This document shows, in pieces, positions 19,807 through 28,626 of a stretch of 64,000 nucleotides of DNA. Positions within the stretch are counted from its first letter, which is position 1; each line of letters opens with the position of its first letter. A model generated the notes under the pieces. It was not told the DNA's origin. It was given only the letters and a program-made list of their open reading frames with translations, and ran no database searches. Origin of the DNA: Dechloromonas sp. Dech2017 (lineage in GTDB: Bacteria; Pseudomonadota; Gammaproteobacteria; Burkholderiales; Rhodocyclaceae); assembly GCA_009469585.1 (NCBI GenBank), contig SSXW01000002.1, positions 187,001 through 251,000 on the forward strand. Reading direction: 5' to 3'. The position numbers and the translations under genes are program-made.

Positions 19807-20351
19807 ACCTGACCGCCGCCTACGGCCTGCTCGCCCACGGCCTGCTCTTCGGCGCGCTGGCCGCCCTGCTGCCGCTCGGCATCCTGCGCCAGCGGGCCGC
19901 CCTGCTGGCCACGGCGACCGCCCTGCTGGTCGGCATCGCCCCCGCCCTGCACGGGCTGTTCGGCACGCCCTCGGCCACCCTCTTGCAGCTGGCCATCCTG
20001 CAACTGGCCGGCCGCGAACCGTCGCCGCTGACGCCGCGCCTGGCCGGCGGCCTGCTCGTCTTCGCGATGATTTTCTACCCGCTGGCGGCGGGCTGGGGCA
20101 GCTTCGACCCCTACGCCCTCGGCTACCAGCCGCTTGCCCTGCTCGCCGCGCTGCTGCCGGTCGGCCTCGCCCTGGGGTGGCGCGGCCGCCATCTCTGGCT
20201 GGGCATCCTCGGCATCGACCTGCTGGCCTACGCCAGCGGTCTTTTCGCCAACCTGTGGGATGCCCTGGTCGACCCGCTGCTCGTGCTGATCGCCGCCGTG
20301 CTGGTCGTCCGTCGCGGCGTGGTCCGCCTTATCGCCGCAAGGAATCGCTGA
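19803..20351 (+). CDS. Hypothetical polytopic membrane protein
   Basis: A 182-residue, very hydrophobic protein with about five to six transmembrane segments (residues about 8-28, 32-52, 80-100, 112-130, 140-178). No family is recognised. It is coupled to the sialidase-like gene by ATGA overlap, suggesting a joint role in the cell envelope. Its 3' end overlaps the convergent response-regulator gene by 23 bp. The gene is extremely GC-rich, like its partner. Confidence 0.65.
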   Translation: MNLTAAYGLLAHGLLFGALAALLPLGILRQRAALLATATALLVGIAPALHGLFGTPSATLLQLAILQLAGREPSPLTPRLAGGLLVFAMIFYPLAAGWGSFDPYALGYQPLALLAALLPVGLALGWRGRHLWLGILGIDLLAYASGLFANLWDALVDPLLVLIAAVLVVRRGVVRLIAARNR

Positions 20352-21129
20352 TCAGGCGACGGATGCTGCCAGCCTCGAAGGGCTTGTCGCAGATGGCCGA
20401 AACACCCGCCCGCTCGACGGCGGCCAGGCGCCCCATGTTCTGCTCGCTGGTCACCATCAGTACCGGCACCTCGGCCTGCCAGCTTTGCGTACGGATGTAT
20501 TCGGTCAGCTCGCGGCCGTCCATTTCCGGCATGTTGTAGTCGGTGATGACCAGATCGACCATCGCCGACTCGAGCAGGGCGACGGCCTGCTTGCCGTTTT
20601 CCGCCTCGATGATGTGGTCGATGCCGAGTTCCTCGAGCAGGCGGCGCAAGTGCCGGCGCGAGGCCAGGCTGTCGTCGACGACCAGCACGCGCAGACTCTC
20701 GATGTCGGCCGCGTCGAGGTCTTCCGGCGGATTCAGGTAATCGGCCGCGGCGTACAAGGCACGCGACAGCTGCTGCTCGTTGAAGGGCTTGGTGACGATG
20801 CTGCAGGCGCCGGACTGGCGCACGGGTTCGAGCACCTGCGGCCGGGTCTCGCTGGAGACCAGGATGAAGGGAACGAATTCGAGCGCCGGCTCGGCGCGCA
20901 TGGCGGTGACCAGTTCGGTGCCGGCCAGGTCGGGCAGGTAGAGGCTGCTGATCACCACCGTCTGCGGGGTGGCACCCTTGAGCGCTGCCAATGCGGCGGC
21001 CGCCGTCTCGACGGCGGTGATCCGCCCGACGCCCTGGTGTTCGAGCATGCGGCGGACGAGGACGGCCTGCATGTGCGACGGCTCGACCAGCACCACCGAG
21101 AGGTCGGCCAGGGAAGTTGTCAGGGCCAT
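20329..21129 (-). CDS. Tandem receiver-domain response regulator
   Basis: A 266-residue protein with two CheY-like receivers. In the first (about 8-130) the phosphoacceptor site reads VVISSLYLPDLAG, so the usual Asp is replaced by Ser and it is probably inactive or structural. In the second (about 145-265) the pocket is intact (LVVDDS and ITDYNMPEMDG, with CDKPFE for the Lys). There is no output domain, so it likely acts by protein interaction, for instance in chemotaxis or c-di-GMP control. ATG at 21129 has ggag 7 nt upstream; a GTG at 21162 is a weaker choice. Confidence 0.82.
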   Translation of the reverse strand: MALTTSLADLSVVLVEPSHMQAVLVRRMLEHQGVGRITAVETAAAALAALKGATPQTVVISSLYLPDLAGTELVTAMRAEPALEFVPFILVSSETRPQVLEPVRQSGACSIVTKPFNEQQLSRALYAAADYLNPPEDLDAADIESLRVLVVDDSLASRRHLRRLLEELGIDHIIEAENGKQAVALLESAMVDLVITDYNMPEMDGRELTEYIRTQSWQAEVPVLMVTSEQNMGRLAAVERAGVSAICDKPFEAGSIRRLISDSLRR

Positions 21130-21204
21130 GCGGTCACTCCGGAACGAGGGGAATGACCGCACTATAGCAGTGCCGATTGGCTTTGCCAGCCCTCGGCCAA
21201 ACCC

Positions 21205-21759
21205 TCAGCCGCGCAGGCGGCCGGCGATGTCGGCGATCCGCCGGCCGTAGTGGCGGGCGGTGTCGAGGTCGCCCTGGGGAATCTCGTCGACGCCGGCGTC
21301 GGCCGGCGACTGGACGAGCAGGCCGACCGAGCCGCCCATGTTGTTGATGTCGGTGCGCGCCGCCGCCTTGGTGTTGCTGGGCAGCAGGCCGAGGCTGGCC
21401 CACAGGCCACCGTGCTGGGAGGCGAGGGTCTGCAGGCCGATCATCGTCGCCCCCTTGTCGCCGTTGTAGCTGGCGCTGTTGGTGAAGCCGCCGAACACCT
21501 TGTCCTGCCAGCCGCGGGTGAACCACACCTTGGACGAGGCGTCGGCGAATTTCTTGAACTGCCAGCTCGGGCCGCCCATGTAGGTCGGCGTACCGAAGAT
21601 GATGGCGTCGGCCGCCGCCAGCTTTTCCCAGCCGCCGTCCGGCAGGTTGCCCTCGGCGTCGATGGCGAGCAGCTCGCCACTGGCGCCTTCGGCGACGTGT
21701 TCGGCAACGCGCCGGGTGTGGCCGTAGCCGGAGTGGTAGACAACGATGGTCTTGCTCAT
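21205..21759 (-). CDS. Flavodoxin-like (WrbA-type) NAD(P)H:quinone oxidoreductase
   Basis: A 184-residue flavodoxin-fold protein. The FMN phosphate loop is YHSGYGHTRRVAE; the isoalloxazine loops are FGTPTYMGGPSWQFKKF and FTNSASYNGDKGATM. It is slightly shorter than E. coli WrbA (198) but has the same layout. Such enzymes reduce quinones by two electrons and protect against redox cycling. It follows the pirin gene in the same direction after 33 bp, so the two probably form an operon opposite a LysR gene. Confidence 0.85.
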   Translation of the reverse strand: MSKTIVVYHSGYGHTRRVAEHVAEGASGELLAIDAEGNLPDGGWEKLAAADAIIFGTPTYMGGPSWQFKKFADASSKVWFTRGWQDKVFGGFTNSASYNGDKGATMIGLQTLASQHGGLWASLGLLPSNTKAAARTDINNMGGSVGLLVQSPADAGVDEIPQGDLDTARHYGRRIADIAGRLRG

Positions 21760-21792
21760 GGTGGTTTCCTTTTTGCGATGAAAATTAAGGGG

Positions 21793-22500
21793 TTAATGCG
21801 CCGGCGGCAGGTCGAAGAGGAGCACTTCCGTCTCCTCGTCGGCGACGAATTCGAGCCGGCTCTCGTCGGCGATCTTGGCGCCGTCGCCGGTGTGCAGCGT
21901 TTGGCCGTTCAAGGCCAGTCGACCGCGGACAACATGGACGTAGCCCAGGCGGCCAGCGGCCAGCGTGTAGGCCAGCGCCTGGCCGGGGGCGAGCAGGGTC
22001 GCCGCCAGCCGGGCATCCTGGCCGATGGTGGTGCTGCCCTCGGTGCCGTCGGGCGAGGCGACCAGCCGCCAGCGGCCGCGCATCTCGGCCTCGGGCAGCG
22101 CCTGCTGCTCGTAGCTGGCCGAACCGCCGGCCTGCGCCGGCTCGATCCAGATCTGCAGCAGGTGCGTCTCCTGGTCGCTCAGCGGATTGGCCTCGCTGTG
22201 CAGGATGCCCTTGCCGGCGCTCATCCGCTGCACCTCGCCGCGCCGGATGACGCCGCCGTGGCCGAGGCTGTCCCGGTGCTCGAGGGCGCCGGACAGGATG
22301 TAGGTGATGATCTCCATGTCGCGGTGGCCGTGCCGGCCGAAGCCGGTGCCCGGCGCGACGCGGTCCTCGTTGATGACGCGCAGCACGCCCCAGCCCATTT
22401 CGGCCGGATCGTAATAATCGGCGAAGGAAAAACTATGGCGCGCCACCAGCCAGCCATGATCGGCCTGGCCGCGGGCGGCGGAAGGACGCAGCTGAATCAT
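21793..22500 (-). CDS. Pirin family protein (YhaK/YhhW-like, quercetin 2,3-dioxygenase type)
   Basis: A 235-residue bicupin. The N-terminal metal site is visible in FGRHGHRDMEIITYILSG, LEHRDSLG, and SAGKGILHSEANP (His, His, His and Glu ligands). Some YhhW-like pirins have quercetinase activity, but the natural substrate is unknown. Starting ATG at 22500 is preceded by aaggaga. It is divergent from a LysR gene with a 105-bp intergenic region, the classic layout for LysR control of pirin plus WrbA. Confidence 0.88.
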   Translation of the reverse strand: MIQLRPSAARGQADHGWLVARHSFSFADYYDPAEMGWGVLRVINEDRVAPGTGFGRHGHRDMEIITYILSGALEHRDSLGHGGVIRRGEVQRMSAGKGILHSEANPLSDQETHLLQIWIEPAQAGGSASYEQQALPEAEMRGRWRLVASPDGTEGSTTIGQDARLAATLLAPGQALAYTLAAGRLGYVHVVRGRLALNGQTLHTGDGAKIADESRLEFVADEETEVLLFDLPPAH

Positions 22501-22514
22501 GTCGATCTCCTTGT

Positions 22515-22579
22515 GAATAATTCGTATTGCTTTGGCGCCATGTTATTCCTATAGTTCAGCCATCATTGGCGAATAATTC
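22515..22579. promoter_or_regulatory. Two GAATAATTC palindromes in the pirin/LysR intergenic region
   Basis: The 9-mer GAATAATTC (palindromic around its central A) occurs at 22515-22523 and 22571-22579, 56 bp apart, in the short region between divergent pirin and lysR genes. These are candidate LysR binding half-sites controlling both directions. This is inferred from position only. Confidence 0.4.
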
Positions 22580-22605
22580 TGGACTTATCGTTCAATAAAT
22601 TTCAC

Positions 22606-23517
22606 ATGAAAATCTCGCTCGATCTGCTGCAGGTTCTCGACGCCATCGACCGCCAGGGCAGCTTCACCGCCGCCGCCGCTGCGCTGCACCGCGTACCCTC
22701 GGCGCTGTCGCACGCCGTTGCCCGGCTGGAAGACGACCTCGGCGTCGCCCTCTTCCAGCGCGAGGGGCGGCGGGCCACCCTCAACGAGGCCGGGCGCGCC
22801 CTCCTCGAGGACGGTCGCCACCTGCTGCGCGCCGCCGACGAACTGGAGCGCCGCGTCCAGCGCATCGCCGACGGCTGGGAGGCCGAGTTGCGCATCGCCC
22901 TCGACGCCATCATCCCGGTCGACCGGCTCTACCCGCTGCTCGCCGACTTCTACGCCGGCGCCTGCGGCACCCAGGTCCGCGTCACCAGCGAAGTCCTGGG
23001 CGGCACCTGGGACGCCCTGGCCACCGGCCGCGCCGACCTGGTGATCGGCGCCCCCGGCGACATGCCGGCCCGCGGCGGCATCGCCAGCCAGCTGCTCTGC
23101 CACCATGCCGCCTTCGTCTTCGCCGTCGCCCCCGGCCACCCGCTGGCCGCCTGGGAGAAGCCCATCCCGGCCAGCGAACTGCACCGCCACCGGGCCGTCG
23201 TCGTCGCCGACACCTCGCGCGAACTGCTGGCCCGCAGCATCGGCCTGATCGACGGCCAGGAGACCCTGCACGTCCCCGACATCCACGCCAAGGCCAGCGC
23301 CCAGGTGGCCGGACTGGGCATCGGCCACCTGCCGCGCTGGCTGGCCGAACCGGAAATCGCCGCCGGCCGGCTGGTCGAGAAAGCCATCGCCGATCCGCGC
23401 CCGACCCTACCCCTGCACCTGGCCTGGCGCACCCGGCAGAGCGGCCGCGCCCTGCACTGGTTCATCGACCAGCTTTCGCAAAATGAACGAAAAATCGCGT
23501 TGACCGCAGGACTGTGA
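22606..23517 (+). CDS. LysR family transcriptional regulator
   Basis: A 303-residue regulator. The N-terminal winged HTH (residues 1-60: LLQVLDAIDRQGSFTAAAAA, then LHRVPSALSHAVARLE) is followed by a periplasmic-binding-like effector domain (about 90-295) with DLVIGAPGDMPARGG and GLGIGHLPRWLAEPEIAAGR. It is divergently transcribed from the pirin-wrbA operon, its probable target. The last codons (aaaaatcgcg ttgaccgcag) weakly resemble the dispersed repeat. Confidence 0.9.
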   Translation: MKISLDLLQVLDAIDRQGSFTAAAAALHRVPSALSHAVARLEDDLGVALFQREGRRATLNEAGRALLEDGRHLLRAADELERRVQRIADGWEAELRIALDAIIPVDRLYPLLADFYAGACGTQVRVTSEVLGGTWDALATGRADLVIGAPGDMPARGGIASQLLCHHAAFVFAVAPGHPLAAWEKPIPASELHRHRAVVVADTSRELLARSIGLIDGQETLHVPDIHAKASAQVAGLGIGHLPRWLAEPEIAAGRLVEKAIADPRPTLPLHLAWRTRQSGRALHWFIDQLSQNERKIALTAGL

Positions 23518-23593
23518 AGCGGGCAGCATGACCCCTGCTGCCCGCCCGGCAGCCACTAAAAACCACCAACGCCCCCCGACGGAGACAGAATCC

Positions 23594-24610
<1,017 letters not shown>

Positions 24611-24631
24611 TCGGCTCTCCCGCCTCCGACC

Positions 24632-24669
24632 GGGCGGTCAGGCCGGCATCTCCGCCCGCCTGACCGCCC
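24632..24669 (+). terminator. Probable terminator hairpin after the MDR gene
   Basis: Perfect 11-bp stem gggcggtcagg (24632-24642) with cctgaccgccc (24659-24669) and a 16-nt loop, 22 bp past the stop codon. Only a weak T-rich tail follows, so termination efficiency is uncertain. Confidence 0.6.
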
Positions 24670-24878
24670 TTGCCTTGGCCAGCCGACGACCGCCGACTAT
24701 CAGGCAAGGGGCTGCCGTTTCCTGCGCAGTTTCCTGCGCCTTTTTGGGCACCGTTTCGCCTGCCCGGTCAGCCGAAGTGTTTCCAAATGTTAGGGAGCGA
24801 AACCGGGCGCCAACTCGTGCGTTCTTATCTGCAGACAAGCGAATTGCGCTTCGAATCCCCGACTCAAGGAGGCTGACC

Positions 24879-25184
24879 ATGAAAACTCTCCGCATCGCCC
24901 TGCTCGCCATGCTGCTCGCCGCCGGGCTGTTGCCCGCTGCCCACGCCCACGGACCCCGCGTCGACTTCAGCGTTAACCTGGGCTATCCGGCGTATGTCGC
25001 GCCGCCCGCCTATTACCCGCCGCCCCCGCCGCGCCTGGTGTATGCGCCGGCCCGGGCCTACTACCTGCCGCCGCCCCACGTCGCGCGTCCCTACGGCCAC
25101 CCGAAGCATTTCCATGGCTATGGCCATGACCGCCATCCGTACCGGGCGGGGCACCGCCACCACCGCCACCACCATCGGCACTAG
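24879..25184 (+). CDS. Secreted Pro/Tyr/His-rich small protein
   Basis: A 101-residue protein with a signal peptide (about residues 1-23, cleavage near AAHA/HG). The mature part has a Pro-Tyr-rich middle (residues about 36-65) and a His-rich tail that ends in several HRHH-type clusters. The tail could bind Ni, Zn or Cu, but no family with proven function is recognised; similar secreted Pro/His-rich proteins are common in betaproteobacteria. Strong ribosome binding site aaggagg. It has no operon partner. Confidence 0.7.
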   Translation: MKTLRIALLAMLLAAGLLPAAHAHGPRVDFSVNLGYPAYVAPPAYYPPPPPRLVYAPARAYYLPPPHVARPYGHPKHFHGYGHDRHPYRAGHRHHRHHHRH

Positions 25185-25193
25185 TCCGTAAGC

Positions 25194-25219
25194 CCGGCCG
25201 GCGCGACCGATCCGGCCGG
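25194..25219. terminator. Hairpin between convergent genes
   Basis: ccggccgg at 25194-25201 and again at 25212-25219 (self-complementary 8-mers, 10-nt loop) lies between the convergent His-rich gene and the stressosome operon. It is a plausible bidirectional terminator without a T tract. Confidence 0.4.
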
Positions 25220-25222
25220 AAC

Positions 25223-27211
25223 TCAACCGCCCCGCAGCAGGCCCTCGAAATCGCCGGCAACGACCGGCCGGGAGAACAGGTAGCCCTGGTATTCGTGGCA
25301 GCCCTGTTCGGCGAGAAAGTCGAGTTCGCCCCGCGTTTCGACACCTTCGGCGATGATGCTCAGATCGAAGGCGAGGGCCAGGTGGATGATTTCCTTGATC
25401 ATCGTCCGTTTCTGGGTATCGCCTTCCATGTTGTGGACGAAGGACTGGTCGATCTTCAGGCGGTCGACCGGCAGGCGGCGCAGATAGGAGAGCGACGAAT
25501 AGCCGGTGCCGAAATCGTCGAGCGAGATGCTGGCCCCCAGGGCGCGCAACTGGTTGAGCAGGCGCACCGACTCCTCCATGTTTTCCATCATGCTGCTCTC
25601 GGTCACCTCGATCTCCAGCGAGCCGGGCGCCACTTCGTCAGCCGCCAGCATGTCCTTGAGCGCGCGCAGGATGGCCCCGTCGCGGAACTGCCGGGTCGAC
25701 ACATTGACCGCCATGCGCAAGGGCGGCAGACCGGCTTGCCGCCAGGCCCGGTTCTGGGCATTGGCGGTACGCAGCACCCATTCGCCGATCGGCCCGATCA
25801 GCCCGGTTTCCTCGGCCAGGGCGATGAAGCGTTCCGGATGGACCATGCCGAATTCCGGATGCCGCCAACGGATCAAGGCTTCGGCGCCGACGATGGCGCC
25901 ATCGGCCAGGCGGATCTGCGGCTGGTAGTAGAGGCTGAACTCGCCGTTTTCCAGGCCGCTCCACAGCGCGTTCTCCAGCCTCAGCCGCTCGGCGGCGAAA
26001 GTCCCCAGATCCTGCGTGTAGAACTGCAGCGAGCCGCCGCCGGCGGCCTTGGCCCGATGCATGGCGGCATCGGCATGGGCGAGGAGGGTCTCGGCATCCC
26101 GGCCGTCGCCGGGATAGAGGCTGGCGCCTATGCTGCAGGCTTGGTGGATGGAATGTCCTTGCACGACGAAGGGCTGCATGAAGGCGGTGAGCACCTTGCT
26201 GGCGCCATGCAGGGTTTCCTGGACGCCGCTGCGCAGCCCGTCGAGGACGATGACGAATTCGTCGCTGCCGTGGCGGGCGACGGTGTCGCCGTCGCGGACG
26301 ATCTGTTGCAGGCGGGCGGCGATTTCCCGGATCAGGGCATCGCCAAAGGAGTGGCCCATGCTGTCGTTGATGAACTTGAAGCGCTCGATGCCGACGAAAA
26401 GCACGGCCAGCACCATGTCCTTGTCGCGGCCGAGGTGGGCGATGGCCTGCTCGAGGCGGTCCTTGAGCAGGTTGCGGTTGGCCAGGTCGGTCAGGCCATC
26501 GTGGGTCGCCAGGTATTCGATCTTCGCCTCGTAGGCCTTGCGTTCGCTGAGATCGCGTACGAAGGCGGCGAAGAAGGGGAAGGCGTCGGCCTCGATCAGG
26601 GTCACCGCCAGTTCGACCGGAAACTCGCCGGCATCGGCGCGCAGGACGGTCATTTCCTCGCGCTGCCCGGCCGCCTCGCCATGCCCCTTGCTGCGGCAGG
26701 CGGCGAGCAGCCGGCGAAAGGCATCGCGGCGGGCCGCCGGCAAAATCAGCTCGACCAGGTCCTGGCCGATCACCTGCGTGCGCTGGTAGCCGAACATGCG
26801 CTCGGCGGCCGGGTTGAACTCGATGATGCGGCCATCGACATCGAAGGTGACGATGCCGTCGAAGGCGCTGCCGAGGATGGCCGCTTTGCGCCGTTCGCTG
26901 TCGCGCAGCGAGCGGTTGAGGTCGAGGGTCTGGCGGTGGGTCATTTCGAAGAGGGCCATGACCTGGGTCAGGAAGGCTTCGCTGCGCACTATGGTCTGCC
27001 GCTTGGGCAGGTCCGCCTTGAGTTTGGGCTTGATCGTCTGCACCAGCTGGTAATGGATGCCGATCAGGCCCAGTATGGTCTGCTCGCCGGCAATCGCCCG
27101 CCGCCCGAGTTCATAGGCGCGTTGCAGCGCCGTCTCTTCGTCGCCGCCATTGAGGTAGTCGACGAAGGCCGCCTGGTAATCGGCCGCAAAGTTCGTCTGC
27201 CCGGCGTTCAT
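25223..27211 (-). CDS. RsbU-type N-domain fused to PAS-GGDEF-EAL: stressosome output protein
   Basis: A 662-residue soluble protein, last gene of the stressosome operon, overlapping the phosphatase gene by 4 bp. Residues about 8-110 (FVDYLNGGDEETALQRAYEL, then FLTQVMALFEMTHRQTLDLN) resemble the RsbT-binding N-terminal domain of RsbU. A PAS domain (about 115-240), a GGDEF domain with the variant HGSDEF (about 245-410) and an EAL domain follow. The EAL domain has complete motifs: GAEALIRWRHP, NVSTRQF, EVTESSM, DDFGTGYSSL and AEGVET. So RsbT probably switches c-di-GMP turnover directly. Phosphodiesterase activity is likely; cyclase activity is uncertain because of GSDEF. Confidence 0.85.
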   Translation of the reverse strand: MNAGQTNFAADYQAAFVDYLNGGDEETALQRAYELGRRAIAGEQTILGLIGIHYQLVQTIKPKLKADLPKRQTIVRSEAFLTQVMALFEMTHRQTLDLNRSLRDSERRKAAILGSAFDGIVTFDVDGRIIEFNPAAERMFGYQRTQVIGQDLVELILPAARRDAFRRLLAACRSKGHGEAAGQREEMTVLRADAGEFPVELAVTLIEADAFPFFAAFVRDLSERKAYEAKIEYLATHDGLTDLANRNLLKDRLEQAIAHLGRDKDMVLAVLFVGIERFKFINDSMGHSFGDALIREIAARLQQIVRDGDTVARHGSDEFVIVLDGLRSGVQETLHGASKVLTAFMQPFVVQGHSIHQACSIGASLYPGDGRDAETLLAHADAAMHRAKAAGGGSLQFYTQDLGTFAAERLRLENALWSGLENGEFSLYYQPQIRLADGAIVGAEALIRWRHPEFGMVHPERFIALAEETGLIGPIGEWVLRTANAQNRAWRQAGLPPLRMAVNVSTRQFRDGAILRALKDMLAADEVAPGSLEIEVTESSMMENMEESVRLLNQLRALGASISLDDFGTGYSSLSYLRRLPVDRLKIDQSFVHNMEGDTQKRTMIKEIIHLALAFDLSIIAEGVETRGELDFLAEQGCHEYQGYLFSRPVVAGDFEGLLRGG

Positions 27212-27867
27212 TGCTCCCTCCGTCGGATTGCCGCACCACCCCCCGGGCCACGCCAACGCAGCACCAGGACCAGTGCATCGTCGGTCGCCTTGCCATGGCG
27301 GTCGAGGATGGCACGTGCCACCCGGTCGGGCGGACCGTGTGGAATATCGCCGGAGGTAAAGCACTCGTCGATGCCGTCGGTAGCGAAGATCAGCTGGTCG
27401 CCGGCGGCGATCTGGAAGACGCTGGCATGCACCAACGGCAGGCGGTAACCTACGACGCCGCCCCGATTGGTCAGATACAGCTTGTCGCGCTCCCCGTGCT
27501 GGGACGACCGGACCAGTATGCCCTCGACATTGCCGACGCCGCTCCAGGTCACCGTCGCCCGCGAAGCATCGAGCATGGCCAGGGCGATGGCGGCGCCGCG
27601 CGTCGCCTGCAAGGTTTCGTGGCAGCGCTGGAACAGCGACTCAATGGGCTGGCCGGCCTGCTCGCGCAGCGTCCGGATCGCCACCCCGGCCGCGACGGCG
27701 GCCTCGTCGCCGTGCCCCAGGCCATCGACGACGGCGACCAGAAGGCCGTCGCCCCCGGCGCAGACCAGGGCGGCATCGCCCGAGCGCCGCTGGCCGGCCA
27801 TCGCCCGGCTGGCCACGGCGTACTCGCAGGCATCGCTCGGGGCCCGGCGGGACGCTACATTTTCCAT
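27208..27867 (-). CDS. rsbX: RsbX-like PP2C serine phosphatase of the stressosome
   Basis: A 219-residue SpoIIE/PP2C-type phosphatase. Metal-binding segments GLLVAVVDGLGHGDEAAVAA and FATDGIDECF carry the conserved Asp residues. Its short length and lack of sensor domains fit RsbX, which removes phosphates from RsbR and RsbS to reset the stressosome, rather than RsbU. It overlaps the RsbT gene by 13 bp upstream and the output gene by 4 bp downstream. Confidence 0.85.
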   Translation of the reverse strand: MENVASRRAPSDACEYAVASRAMAGQRRSGDAALVCAGGDGLLVAVVDGLGHGDEAAVAAGVAIRTLREQAGQPIESLFQRCHETLQATRGAAIALAMLDASRATVTWSGVGNVEGILVRSSQHGERDKLYLTNRGGVVGYRLPLVHASVFQIAAGDQLIFATDGIDECFTSGDIPHGPPDRVARAILDRHGKATDDALVLVLRWRGPGGGAAIRRREQ

Positions 27868-28265
27868 TTGGTCATGGTCACGGTGGTGCCCTTGCCGACC
27901 TCGGAGGCCAGGTCGAATTCGTCCATCAGCCGTTTCGAGCCGGGCAGGCCGAGGCCGAGGCTGCCCGAGGTGCTGTAGCCGTCCTGCATGGCCGAGAACA
28001 GATCGGCGATGCCCGGCCCCCGGTCGCGGGCGACGATGGAGATGCCGACCTTCTGCCCCTGGCGGACCAGGCGCAGATCGAGGTCGCCGCTCCCGGCGTA
28101 GCTCAGGATGTTGCGCGTCACCTCGGAAATGGCGGTGGCGATCAGGGTCAATTCGCTGGACGAGAATTTCAGCGTCGAAGCGATCTCCCGCCCGCGCAAC
28201 CGGGCTGTCACCAGGTCGGCCTCGCTGCGGATCGGCACGTTCAGTTCATTGAGCACTGCGTTCAC
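27855..28265 (-). CDS. rsbT: RsbT-type serine/threonine kinase (GHKL fold)
   Basis: A 136-residue HATPase-fold kinase. N-box ISEVTRNILSYAG, G1 box RDRGPGI, and lid/G2 GSLGLGLPGSKRLMDEF are complete. RsbT sits in the stressosome, phosphorylates RsbR and RsbS on stress, then leaves to activate an RsbU-type target. Here the target is probably the GGDEF-EAL protein two genes downstream. The gene overlaps rsbS by 20 bp. Confidence 0.9.
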   Translation of the reverse strand: MNAVLNELNVPIRSEADLVTARLRGREIASTLKFSSSELTLIATAISEVTRNILSYAGSGDLDLRLVRQGQKVGISIVARDRGPGIADLFSAMQDGYSTSGSLGLGLPGSKRLMDEFDLASEVGKGTTVTMTKWKM

Positions 28266-28626
28266 GGCCTACCCTGATCTTGAGGCGGGACAAGGCGTCC
28301 TCGAGGTCAAGCGCGGTTTCCGTGCCCTCCAGCGTCAGGCCGAGCTGGACCATGGCGAAGGCGACGTCCGGCTGGATGCCGACGATGACCGTGCGCGCCC
28401 CCAGCAACTGCGTCATCTGGGCGATATGGCGCAGCGTGCGGGCGGCAAAGGAATCGAGGACGTCGAGCACGGTGACGTCGATGATGACGCAGGTCGCCCG
28501 GTACTTCTTGACCTCGGCCACCAGCTCGTCGCGCAGGCCGACCAGATCGGCATCCATCAAGGCTTCCTGGACCGAGGCGATCAGCGTTTCCCCCAGTTTC
28601 AGAATCGGTGCCCGGCTGCGGTTCAT
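28246..28626 (-). CDS. rsbS: RsbS stressosome scaffold (single STAS domain)
   Basis: A 126-residue STAS protein. The phosphorylation site is conserved in VLDVLDSFAARTLRHIAQM (Ser matching Ser59 of B. subtilis RsbS), followed by GARTVIVGIQPDVAFAMVQL. RsbS forms the core of the stressosome with RsbR and retains RsbT. The ATG at 28626 overlaps the 3' end of rsbR by 4 bp. Confidence 0.92.
   Translation of the reverse strand: MNRSRAPILKLGETLIASVQEALMDADLVGLRDELVAEVKKYRATCVIIDVTVLDVLDSFAARTLRHIAQMTQLLGARTVIVGIQPDVAFAMVQLGLTLEGTETALDLEDALSRLKIRVGRERSAQ

Noticed and set aside
23490..23513. Possible further copy of the dispersed repeat at the end of the LysR gene
   Set aside because: Only the last part of the head (ttgaccgcag) and a short A-run match; too little to separate from chance.
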